Of a DNA stretch of 64,000 nucleotides, positions 25,235 through 35,440 are shown one piece after another. This DNA is from Cristatella mucedo. Lineage: Eukaryota > Bryozoa > Phylactolaemata > Cristatellidae. The DNA is taken from positions 19,771 to 83,770 of the forward strand of contig WPIO01000330.1 in the NCBI GenBank assembly GCA_009760855.2, read 5' to 3'. Position 1 is the stretch's first letter. Every line of letters begins with the position of its first letter. Under the pieces are notes generated by a model. That model was not told the origin of the DNA. It searched no databases and worked only from the letters and a program-made list of their open reading frames with translations. The position numbers and the translations under genes were made by a program.

Positions 25235-25375
25235 CTTAAGCACCTCGATATCAGCTGGAACAAGAAGCTAACCACTTTACCTTCTTCGATATGCCAGCTT
25301 CAAGCTCTGACACAGCTGGAGGCTCAGTCTTGTGGCCTAACTAAACTGCCAGACTCCTGGAAAGGCATGAAGTCG
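25235..25375 (+). CDS. LRR exon, unit 5 (47 codons, two leucine-rich repeats)
   Basis: Acceptor tttctgtttctag ends at 25234 and donor gtaagc begins at 25376. It is open for 47 codons in phase 0. It reads LKHLDISWNKKLTTLP with SSICQLQ, then ALTQLEAQSCGLTKLP with DSWKGMKS. Compared with the unit 2 exon, I count changes L8W, I22L, V29E and N43K plus one synonymous change. Two of the four replacements (8 and 29) fall on predicted strand-face positions. It is the last copy of the array before the 108-nt LRR exon at 38860 and the Roc-COR exon at 53411, all on the same strand. Confidence 0.72.
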
Positions 25376-25439
25376 GTAAGCTCAGAAGTAGAGTTGCAAC
25401 GCCTACATTTAAAAAAAATGTGTAGCCTAGGCAACGTCT

Positions 25440-27215
25440 AACTACCATAAAAAAGAATTGTTAAAGCACTGGTGCACTTTTTTAAAATGCCTATGTCTAC
25501 GATCAACCGACTCCTTAACTCCTCCCAGATTAGCTATATCCCTAGCAATTATCGTGAAGATCAAGCAGATTGCTTCTGTAGCATCTTTGTCGACAAGATA
25601 GACAAGAGCAGGGATTCCATCCCTAGGGTTGCAGCATAACATGCCTAGTGGAATTATGTCCTACAACTGCATGGAGCTCCTTAACATCTACGTTCAAGGA
25701 AGCAATGAGTGGCAATATTCTAAAGTGGATATCCTTATCAAAGAAGAGAAATAGTCCAGTAGACCCTATCCTTGCTCTCCTGCTTCCGATATGCTATTAT
25801 CCATCTTCTGGTTCCATGTATTTTTAAAGCAATAAAGATTTCATTAGCCTCTCTTCAAATCCCACTACCTCTCAGAAAGGCTATAACCTGGCCACTACTC
25901 AAGAAAGCAACGATTGACTGAGAGAAGTTGGGCAACTTCTCAGTCTCTCTTCCATAGCTAATATAAAAGAAGCTGGAATGATTCGTTGCAGACCAGCTGA
26001 ACTCTTATAGTGGAATTAGAAACGTCGGTAGTAAGATTCAATATGGTTTTAGAACTAATTAGTCCACGGAGTCAACATAACTTCTTGTGTATTATGACGT
26101 TCTTAGTAATGCAGGCTTAAGCTTGTTCGGCTGCATTTTTATGCTTGTTTTGATACTATCGATATGCCAGTGCTCGTGTGTGGTGCGTCTTGCCGGTTTA
26201 TCACTGGCACTGCACTGCAATAGTCCAGTTATTATCTCAGTAGCCCACTCCAGAGAATAACCGTTGACAGACAATGATCAACATGGGACCCTATTTCAAG
26301 TTGAGGTACCTACGGGCTTTGTCCTCAGTTGTGTTCGTGTAACAGTTTTAGACTGACCGCTTGCCGATTTGATAGCCAGGCACAGTCTAGGCATTCACCA
26401 CGTAGAGAACACTCACTGGCCCCAATCCTTTTATGCCTGCTAGTCCTTCAGCATGTAAAATATTCTCACATTTCATGCTGCATGTATATATGACAACACA
26501 CATAAATGTAAGCAAATCTTTATGAATTAGATGATTAAAGCAACGTACTCGTTATGGAAAAAACTGTGGAATGTCCAAATGGGTACGGTTATATGGTACA
26601 ATTGGCTCTGGTCTTTTATATGTATTTTTGAATCTAAGGCTTCCCATTTCCAATGGACCGTTTATTGAACGACCTCATGAGCTCCACCGTCAAGCCTGCA
26701 TACCTTCAGCTAAATAATATCGTTAAATTCCGGCTTCTTTAGTCTGGGATACTACATTTATATTGGGAATATGTGTGCAGCTTCCTGTCTCGACCTCCGA
26801 AATTCACTGTTCGTTTGCCAGCATTTGCAACACGGTTTCTTTTCTTTAGTCCCAGCCTACCTATCAGATTTGCTTCCCCGAGAGGCTAAGCATGCTACTA
26901 CCCACCCTTCTAAATGAATGGTGGTTTAGTGACTTCCAAAGGATGTTTAAGCCTATAAGCTTCGGCCTATTTATCCCACCATCTATTAGTGTGGTCCATG
27001 TGATTTTCCTTTGTGTGCTTAACTGTGAGGACACCTGTTATTGCTGCCATTAGCCACAGTATCATGGTGACCATGTATGTGTCACCTCTAAGTAAATTGT
27101 GCTTGCAGTCATGGAGATTCTAGTAACAGTTCCGTCAAGCTTCCTTTTCAGGGAATGTAAATTACCTGGAAAGTTGTCCTTGGATGCTGAATTAATGTAT
27201 TATTATAGCTCATAT
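25440..27215 (+). mobile_element. old LINE-B remnant of unit 5
   Basis: Same position as in the other units and almost identical to the unit 2 remnant. It has a short internal deletion near 26905-26980, where the equivalent sequence in other units is longer. It ends at the LINE-B tail block near 27170-27215. Confidence 0.65.
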
Positions 27216-27607
27216 TTGAAACTTATGAATGCTGTAGCCTGTTTTGCTGTGTGCACTCAGATGCTGCATCGGTGTAGTTGAAATCATGTTTAGTTTACAT
27301 CGCAAATAATATTTTGGTACAGCTACAAATGATCGCACATCGTTTGAACCTAAAATGATGGTTAAAGCAGCTTCAAAATTAGCTGGTGGTCATTAGCTGC
27401 AGAACTGTTTAGAACAATTCCAAACGACACTTCATCTGTAATGATACTCAGTATTTCGCTTTATCTAAAACTTAACTCTTTAAATAGCATTAGTTATTTA
27501 AAGCCGGTAACTTTAATCATATTTTCTATTGAAAGGTTTGTCGACTCAGAGTACCTCAGTCGACAAGCTAATTACTTGTCAGTCTTTTGATCGATGCTTC
27601 CGAAGAT

Positions 27608-27805
27608 ACATATCTACTCTCCCAACAGGCTGAGCATAATATCACTCGCTTTTCAGGACCGAAGTGTTTACCCATACCTCGCACGAACCTCAATCCTTAT
27701 AGAGACCGTGCCTTCAGTTTATTGGCTCTCAAAGTCTAAAAAGAGATTTAGTTTTCTGAGGGTGCTACATCAAAGTTATTATTATGATCACTGTAGGCTT
27801 GTTAC
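27608..27805 (+). mobile_element. LINE-B 3' fragment
   Basis: Matches the post-RT part of LINE-B (a decayed cgcacgaacctcaatcctta stretch near 27678), followed directly by a shortened tail block (aaaaagagatttagttttct near 27738) and attattatgat. The right edge of the tandem array lies at its left border. Confidence 0.6.
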
Positions 27806-28020
27806 CAGCAAGTAATGAGAGGATGTAAATGTACAGCGTTTTAATTGAGTGGTTCGATCGTGTGGTTGACAACCTGTGGTCTCTCCGAATTCGGAAATTT
27901 CGGCTTTTCTTGAATCAGCATTTAAAGACATGACATGCACAATAAGCTGTTTGATGCTAGCTAAGTAGCAGATATTCTGCAGCTCTTCTGAATATCTATT
28001 CTTCTAGACCCACGCATGAC
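27806..28020. other. unannotated interval
   Basis: AT-rich, no reading frame or repeat recognised. Probably intron or intergenic. Confidence 0.4.
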
Positions 28021-28024
28021 GTTT

Positions 28025-28445
28025 AAACTAACTGCCTACCTATACCTGGTACAAAACCTCAAATCCTTTGGACCGAGTCTTTACTTCGTATGGTCCCAAT
28101 GCCTAGAACTCACACCCGACTTCCGTCACGACATCCCTTGACTTGTCCAGATTTAAAAAGAAATAAAAAAATTATCTATTAAAGATAGCATTTAGTGGGT
28201 CCATGTGATTCGTATTTTATATGCTTATGTGTGCTGACACTGTTGCGTGCTGCCATTAACCACACTTGCATGCTGACCCTGTGCATGTCACCCCTAACCA
28301 TGCTTTCATGTTGGTTATTGAGCATGCTATCACTAACCATTAAATCATGCTTCCTTTGCAGCAAATGTAAAGCACCTAGAAAGAGATTGAGTTCTCTGAG
28401 AGTGTTATCTAGTGTCATTAAAATTATGATTATTCTGCTGGTTGC
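28025..28445 (+). mobile_element. LINE-B 3' fragment
   Basis: Contains the end of the LINE-B coding region (tatacctggtacaaaacctc near 28041), the 3' UTR start (ttagtgggtccatgtgattc near 28192) and the tail hairpin block (gcacctagaaagagattgag near 28370), then a short AT-rich tail. It is 5'-truncated. Confidence 0.75.
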
Positions 28446-28900
28446 TTGAAGTAAAGGCTGGTTAAGCAATTTTGTAACTGGAGTATACACATTCATTCAC
28501 TGAGTACATTCGTGTTCGTTTGGCATATGGACTTTTGGAGTCTGTTATGAAAATTTGGGCTTAGACTTGAAACTACGGTTTTTGAACGGCCAACGAAGAT
28601 GTTTCTTCCTATGATATACCCAATTCACAAACTGTGGAAGCAGCAAACACTAACTAGAATGCAGTTTCACCAAAAATAGGTAAACGATAATATGCACGAC
28701 AGGGCTTAATCGGGAGGTCTCGAACAATCAGGAAGCCCGACCCAAGCTTGATGCCGAAGCACTTGACAGCAGTGAGCCATTATAGGGTGGAAACAAGATA
28801 AGCGATCTTAGCTGTAATCACTCAGCAATCCCCAGGCATTGCGTTTCTTCTGCACAGTTATTAAACGACCAGCAGACAAGCTTTTAATAGCTCTCAGCCA
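28446..28900. other. unannotated interval
   Basis: No gene or known repeat recognised. The open frame that enters the LINE-B at 28839 begins here but shows no similarity before about 28900. Confidence 0.4.
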
Positions 28901-28901
28901 C

Positions 28902-30976
28902 ATCGATGCTGTCCATGCGAGAATATCTGCTTCACCTCTGCTGCTCAGTCCTCCCTCCGACCTGTCATCATTGGTAGATAGCTACAGCACGACAATAGCT
29001 GGCATGCTCGACGAGTTTGCACCTCTGACAAGCCACACTGTGCGCCCCCGCCCAGACGGCATGTGGTTTACCGCAGACATTAAACTAGCCAGGTCTACTA
29101 AACGAAAGCTTGAAAAAGCATACAAAAGATCCGGACTAACTGTCCATCGACAGGCATATGAAGACTACTGTAGGTCGTACCAATCGATCCTAGGTAAGGC
29201 CAAGTCTAGCTTCTATAGAAACATTGTTGAAGCACACATGCACGATCCAAAAATGCTGATGTCGACAATAAACCATCTCCTCAACCGTTCCCAGATTAGC
29301 TCCTTACCTGATGATCCTTGTGATTATCTAGCCAATCGCTTCTCTCGATTCTTTGTGCAGAAGATAGACAAGATAAGGGAATCCATCCCTGCGATGACAA
29401 CCTCCCCACTAGAATGCTGTTTCTCGGTTCCTGGCTGCTCCTCAATGTCTGCATTTAAGCAGGTCACTAGTGATCTGGTGTTAAAGTTCATATCTCAATC
29501 AAAGAAGGCAACAAGTCCTCTGGACCCTATTCCCACTGTACTGCTCCCACGTTACATTTATCTGCTGCTGCCATGCATAACTAACATCATTAATATGTCA
29601 TTAGCCTCAGGTAATGTCCCAGCATCTTTCAAAAAAGCTGTAGTCAGGCCGCTTCTCAAGAAAGCGGCACTAGACCAAGAGAACTTAAGCAACTACCGCC
29701 CAGTCTCCCTTCTACCATTCCTATCAAAGACACTGGAACGGGTCGTGGCAGACCAGCTGAACTGATATATCGAAACCTCACACCTTGCTAGTAAGTTCCA
29801 GTCTGGCTTTAGAGCTAATCACTCCACAGAGTCAGCATTGCTTAGGGTATACAACGACCTACATAGGAATGCAGACATGGGTAGAGTGTCTCTGCTTGTT
29901 TTGCTCGATCTTTCGGCAGCTTTTGATACCATCGATCACAAAGGTCTTCTAGAGCGCCTCTCATCTCGCCTGGGCATCACTGGCACTGCTCTGCAGTGCT
30001 TCAGGTCCTATCTCAGTGGGAGACTCCAGAGTATTGACGTAAATGGACAACGATCATCTGAAGTACCTCTGAAATATGGAGTACCTCAGCGATCCGTGAT
30101 ACTTCCGGTTCTTTTCACGGTTTATACTCTCCCTCTTGCTGATGTGATTGCCAAGCACAATCTAGGCTTTCACTTCTATGCGGATGACACTCACTTGAAC
30201 ATTTGCTTTGATCCCTCCCCGCCTTCGAGCACCTCAAATTCTCTCAACTCACTTGCTGCATGCCTTGATGATATCCGCACACGGATGGCAGCAAATTTTC
30301 TAAAACTAAACGATGATAAAACTTACTTACTTGTTATGGGCTAACCCATTGTGATTCAGAGATTGGAAAGGCTGGCACTCAAAATTGGGTCTGCCAGCAT
30401 ATCTCCTGTTGCATCAGCTCAAAATCTTTTTGTCATATTCGAAAGCGACCTCTCGTTAGACGACCTTATCAGCTCCACAGTCAAATCTGCCTATGTTAAG
30501 CTCCATAACATTGCTAAAATTCGGGCTTGTTTAGATAAGGATACCTCGACAAGTTGGTCAACGCATTTATGACATCCCGTCTCGACTTCTGGAAGTCACT
30601 GCCTACTGGCCTACCAGCATGTGCGATCAGGCGATTGCAGCTGGTGCAAAACTCTGCAGCTAGGCTTGTCTGTCGTGAGCATCGCAGTTACCACATTACT
30701 CCACTTCTCGCCGACCAGCACTGGCTACAAGTCAAGCAACGGATTGACTTCAAGGTTTTGTCGCTCACTTTTAGGTCCCTCATTCTACGGCTCCAACCTA
30801 TCTCTCAGACACAATGCCCCATCAGGCCAAGCATCGTACCACCCGCTTTTTGGAATCCAACAGTCTACAAATACCTCGTACAAACTTTAAATCCTTTGGA
30901 GACCGTGCTTTTAGTTCGTATGCTCCTAAAGCCTGGAACTCCCTCCCGACCTGTGTCAGAACATCCCCTAACATGA
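28902..30976 (+). pseudogene. LINE-B reverse transcriptase and C-terminal region
   Basis: The first frame holds the linker and fingers (SPLDPIPTVLLPRY, KKAVVRPLLKKAALDQENLS, NYRPVSLLPFLSKTLERVVA). After a stop at about 29763 come the palm with [38 protein letters not shown] and an intact FYADDTHLNICF (motif C, about 30174-30210). LKLNDDKTYLLVMG follows. The post-RT region (30554-30976) contains the QLVQNSAARLVCREH block and a proline-rich stretch typical of this family. Two in-frame stops and at least one frameshift separate the parts. Catalytic aspartates are intact. Confidence 0.82.
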
Positions 30977-31250
30977 CCACATTTAAAAAGAACTTAAAAA
31001 CACACCTATTTAGGACAGCATATAGTGGGTCCCTGTGATTCGTCCTTGATGTGCTTATGCTTGCTGACACTGTGCATGCTGCCACTAACCACATTAGCAT
31101 GCTGACTCTGTGCATGTCACCCCTGACTATATTATTCATTGTGTTTATTTTTCACGAATTATTTTTCTTATCATTCAATTGCATTTCCTTTGCAGCAAAT
31201 GTAAAGCACCTAGAAAGAGATTAAGTTCTCTGATGGGGCTTTATCCAGTG

Positions 31251-31251
<1 letters not shown>

Positions 31252-31283
<32 letters not shown>

Positions 31284-31296
31284 TATTATTATTATA
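31252..31296. repeat. (TAA)n(TTA)n microsatellite at LINE-B end
   Basis: A run of taa triplets followed by att/tta triplets forms a near-perfect AT palindrome. It is the simple-repeat tail of the LINE-B copy at 28902. Confidence 0.85.
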
Positions 31297-31317
31297 TAGT
31301 GACTCCAACTCGGCAAT

Positions 31318-32487
31318 CGTTAGACTCATACTTAAAAAGCCTAGATTAGATGCAGAGGTCCTTGCGAACCATCGCCAAGTTTCCTATCTTCCTTACTTGT
31401 CAAAGATTATGGAAAAAATTAATTGTAAGCAGCTGGTTTAACGTATTGAAAAGAATGAATTGTCAGAAACATTTCAATCAGAGTTCAAGAGGCAGCACTC
31501 AACTGAAACAGCTGTCCTCCGTGTTAACAATGACGTTCTACGTGGCAACAATGACAGGAATGTCACTGCCATAGCTCTGCAAAATCTGTCAGCTGCCTTC
31601 GACACCATTGATCACTACGTTCTACTTGAACGATTGAGAACGATGATTGGTCTGTAAGACGAAGCACTGATGTGGTTAGAATCGTACTCGTCTGATCGTG
31701 TTCAATCTATGTAGTTTGGGGGTCAGGTCTAATCCACGAGACAGGTCACCTGTGGAGTCCCTCAAGTTGCCGTCCTCGGTTCCTTGTTGCTCTCCAGTTA
31801 TACTCAACCTCCAGGAAAGTAACTAAGGCCCGTGGAATAGAATATCACTCTTGTGCTGACGATACTCAGCTGTAGTCATCATTCAAACCGTCGGAATCTG
31901 CTGCAACAACTGAGAAACCTAATGCTTGCCTTGCCGACATTCGATCCTGAATGTCGTAAAACTTTATGAAACAAAATGACGACAAAACATAACTGCTGCT
32001 CATAGGACACCCTAATAGCTGATGCTGTCGTGCTAAAAGTTGATGCTGTCTTATACCATCATCACATGCTCGAAATTTAAGTGTCGTCTTTGACATCTGC
32101 CTAGATTTTAAAATCTTCATTCAGAAGACTGCTTCTACAGCTAGTCATCACGTCCGATACCTATCCATGATTAGGAACTGGCTTCCACAGTGGCTTGCAA
32201 TAAATTCAACTAGCTCCTTATTTCTGTCTCGGATTGACTATTGTAATTCCATTTTGGCTGGACTACCAAAGAAAGCAACTTGGCTGCTGCAGCTGACAAT
32301 GAATATGGCTGCAAGGCTAGTCTTCTAGTCCCAGAGGTTTTAGCATGCGTCTCCCTTGCTAAAAGAGCTAGGATGGATGCTGGTTGAGCAACGGATACAG
32401 AGGAAAGTTCTAGCTCTGACCCAGTTGGTCTGCCACCTCAGGGCTCCTTCGTACCAAGCTGAGCTGCTGCACCAGTTTCAGCCTCCA
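31318..32487 (+). mobile_element. LINE-A fragment, decayed
   Basis: Runs from the RT fingers (near 31345, AEVLANHRQVSYLPYLSK-like in a shifted frame) through the palm ([18 protein letters not shown], 31580-31640) and a degraded motif C (SCADDTQL near 31850) to the post-RT region. Many stops. It ends abruptly where an antisense LINE-B begins at 32488, before reaching the LINE-A 3' tail. Confidence 0.75.
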
Positions 32488-34630
32488 GTGTCAGCACACG
32501 TAAGCATATAAAAGACGAATCACAGGAACCCACTAAACGCTGTCATAAACAGATGCATTTTTAATTTAGGTTTAAATGTGGACAAGTCAGGGGATGTCGT
32601 GACGAAAGTCACGAGTGAGTTCCATGCTTTGGAACCATACGAACTAATTGCATGGTCTCCAAAGGATTTGAGATTTGTACGAGGAGTTAATAGTTCGATT
32701 CCGAAAAACAGGTGGTACGATGCTTAGGGTGGTATAAGGGTTGATCTGATATATAGATTCGAGCCTAAGGATGAAGGTACCTAAAATTGTGTGACCAAAC
32801 CTTGAAGTCGTACGTTGCTTGACTGGGAGCCAGTGCCTGTCGGCCAGAGGTAGTTTGATGCAGCAACTGCCATGCTGACGACAGACAAGCCTAGCTGTGG
32901 AGTTTTGCACCAGCTGTCAGCGCCTGATTGCACCGGCGTGTAGGGCCTACAAGAAGTGAGTGACAGAAGTTAAGACGGGATGTCGCAAAAGCATTGACAA
33001 ATTTTGATGTGGTATTTCTGTCTATATAAGCACGAATTTTAGCAATGTTATGTTGCCAAAAGGAGGCAGATTTGAATGTGGAGCTGATGTGGCCGTCCAA
33101 CAAAAGGTCACTTCGGAACACGACCACTAGATTTCGTGGAGATTCAACCGGAGATATTGTGGCAGAGCCGATTGTGATCGTCAGCCATTCCAATTTCCGA
33201 ATCATGATTGGTTCGTCCATAACAAGTAAGTTGGTTTTATCATAATTCTGTAAGGGAAAATCTTCTGCCATCCACGTGCGGATATTGTCAATACATTCAG
33301 CAAGGGAGTTGAAAGAATTTCACGTGCTGGAGAGTTTTGAGGGATCTCAGCAAAGGTACCAGTTATCGTCTTCCCCATTAAAGTGAAAGCCAAGTTTGGG
33401 CTTGGCAATCACGATGTCAAGAGGGAGAGTATAGGCCGTGAAAAGAACGTCATCAAGCATGGAGCCCTTAGATACCCCATATTTGAGGGTTATTCGGATG
33501 GCTTTGTCCATTCACATTAACACTCTGAAGTCTCCCACTGAGATAAGACCTGAACCATGCCAGTGACGCCCAGGGGATATAAGAGTAACTCAAGAATGAC
33601 TTGGGGATCCACACATCAAAAGGTGCCGGAAATCAAGCAAAACAAGCATGGATACCCTATGTCTGCATTCCTAAGTAGGTCGTTCACTCGAAGCAGTGCT
33701 GACTCTGTGGAGTGACTTTCTCGTAAACCAGACTGGAACTTACTAGCAAGGTTTGAAGTTTCAATATATGATGTCAGCATGTCTGCAATTACTCGTTCCA
33801 GTGTCTTTGATAGTACAACTACTCTCCTACTGCCGACTATGGCTCATCCTTTTCAGCGGTCCTGAGCTGCTACTTCCATGCTACTCACTACATCAAATGC
33901 TCTCCTGACTCTGCTGTGCTTCCCACTTTCTCTTTGTTGCGTGAGATGAAGTCTGTTGGCTACCGAATGTGTACCAAAAGCCGCTTAAGCTATGAGCGAA
34001 ATGGGCTATACAAAACTCTCCTGCGCAACACCCACATGGTCATTATGATTCTGTGGAGTTGCAGATGGAGATGCATTACATTACATGGTAGAAGGGAGAC
34101 TGTGGTGAGAAGTTCTCTAGTGCTGCTTTCTTGAGTGGCCTGACCACAGCCTTTTTGAAAAGTGGTGGGGCATGACCTGAGGCTAATGACATTTATTATG
34201 TAAGTTTAGCACGACCAGGAGCAGATCAATGCATCGTTGAAGCAGGACAATTGGAACAGGCAACAAAGGACCAGTTGTCATCTTTGATTGGGATATGAAC
34301 TTCAGGACGATGACAATAGTGACCTGCTTTAATGTAGACATTGAGTAGCTGCAACGGATTGAGGGATAGCATTCCAGTGAGATGCTGCCATCGTATGGAT
34401 GGAATTTCTGATCTCTCTGGTCTCTCTTCTTGACAAAGAAGCTAGAGATGTGATCTGCCAGGTAAGGAGCTAACCTTGTAGAATGAAAGAGATGGTTGAC
34501 AGTTGATATAAGCATTCCTGGATTGTTTATATGTGATTCAACAATTTTTTTTATAGAAACTAGACCTTGCTTTTGCTCGAATCGATAGGTACTCTACAGT
34601 AGTCCTTGTATGACTGTCTTATCTCTGGTT
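32488..34630 (-). mobile_element. LINE-B copy, decayed, with a LINE-A fragment inside
   Basis: Antisense LINE-B lacking its 3' hairpin and starting in the 3' UTR. The post-RT (32644-32910) and palm/thumb frames (32891-33271, 33202-33408) are recognisable, and RT finger sequence reappears at 34183-34515 after an interruption. LINE-B sequence stops at the equivalent of tgtctttgatag (33800-33811) and resumes with agaagggagactg at 34089, so the 277-bp LINE-A piece between is a later insertion. Confidence 0.75.
33812..34088 (+). mobile_element. LINE-A 3' fragment nested in LINE-B
   Basis: Only the last part of LINE-A: ACYGS-like text around 33830-33850, LLREMKSVGYRM around 33935-33970, the 3' UTR and tail acattacatg at 34079-34088. 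A flank of gatag (left) and gtag (right) may be a short target duplication. Confidence 0.75.
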
Positions 34631-34984
34631 TAGCCTTACTAAAATAAGCAGTGTCTCTATCATTGCATGTAACTTAAAGCTAATAAATTAATGGACCTGC
34701 AATCATACCTGATTAAGGTTTTAATAACATTATTCTAATGAGTCCCTTTTATTTATTGACCAATTTTATGAATAAACCATCAGCCAATCAGCTGTGTCTC
34801 AACTTTACTCCTACGTACCTACAGCTAGCTCACTATAGACACCGCTATCAAGGGGTCAGCGCCTTGTCGACCTTAGCCTTGACCTTGGGCTACATGCCTA
34901 CTTTGTTGCCTGCATCGATCTCGACCTTCTCGTCGGCTCTCGTTCACAAGTTTAGAAGATTGGATTTCAGTTCAGCTGGCCTGC
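34631..34984. other. unannotated interval
   Basis: No recognised repeat. Frame 34738-34989 encodes an 83-residue open stretch with no family resemblance. Probably intronic. Confidence 0.35.
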
Positions 34985-35130
34985 CATAACTTGTTCCCAT
35001 ATCTTTGATAGAGGTCATAAATGTAAGATCAAGTGAAACTCGCTACAATTATTTTCATCTACTGTTGGTTTCTTTATTAGTGGCCTGACCACAGCCTCGT
35101 AATAATGTGATGAGACATTATCTGAGGTCG
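34985..35130 (-). mobile_element. LINE-B RT remnant
   Basis: Short antisense stretch resembling the LINE-B finger region (tctttgatag near 34999, agtggcctgaccacagcctc near 35079). Heavily diverged. Confidence 0.5.
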
Positions 35131-35440
35131 ATGTAATGGTAAAGTAATGCATCTCCTTCTGTAATTACATGAACTCACAAAGACTACATGGGAGTTCTGC
35201 AGTAAATTGTTCTATAGCTCACTCAAAGACTAAGCAGCTGTCCGAAAATGTGGTAGCCAACTGACTTCGTCTCATACAACAGATAGAAAGTGAGAATCCT
35301 AGCTGAGTCAGAAGAAAGTTGAGGTTGTGAGTAGCATTACAGTTTTAGCTCAAGACAACTTGAAAGGATATGCCATAGTCGACAGTAGGTGAGTAGATGT
35401 CGTGCTTAAGAATTTTGGAGCTGAGCTCCACTGTCTAGGA

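Larger units (their letters stand above)
5095..27605 (+). repeat. tandem array of about 4.3-kb units, each with an LRR exon
   Basis: By eye the array resolves into unit 1 (5095-9180, left end truncated at the LINE-A), unit 2 (9181-13520), unit 3 (13521-16170, internally deleted), unit 4 (16171-22930, including a 2.4-kb LINE-A insertion), unit 5 (22931-27220) and the start of a sixth (27221-27605). A typical unit runs spacer, old LINE-A remnant (+), intronic spacer, LRR exon (+), old LINE-B remnant (+). The shared LINE remnants sit at equivalent positions in different units, so those insertions predate the duplications. Units 1 and 4 resemble each other most, as do units 2 and 5, suggesting block duplication of a two-unit segment. 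Confidence 0.85.
28902..31297 (+). mobile_element. LINE-B copy, 5'-truncated, best-preserved RT
   Basis: Starts in the linker upstream of the RT and ends with the tail hairpin (31207-31244) and a (taa)n stretch that passes into (tta)n at 31252-31296. Coding is nearly continuous: 28902-29765, a stop, 29838-30344, a stop, 30351-30572, a frameshift, 30554-30976. The endonuclease is missing. Few lesions and intact RT motifs mark this as the youngest-looking LINE-B in the window. Confidence 0.85.

Noticed and set aside
5095-27605. CRISPR-like or satellite array
   Set aside because: Repeat units are about 4.3 kb with embedded transposons and an exon, not short repeats with spacers.
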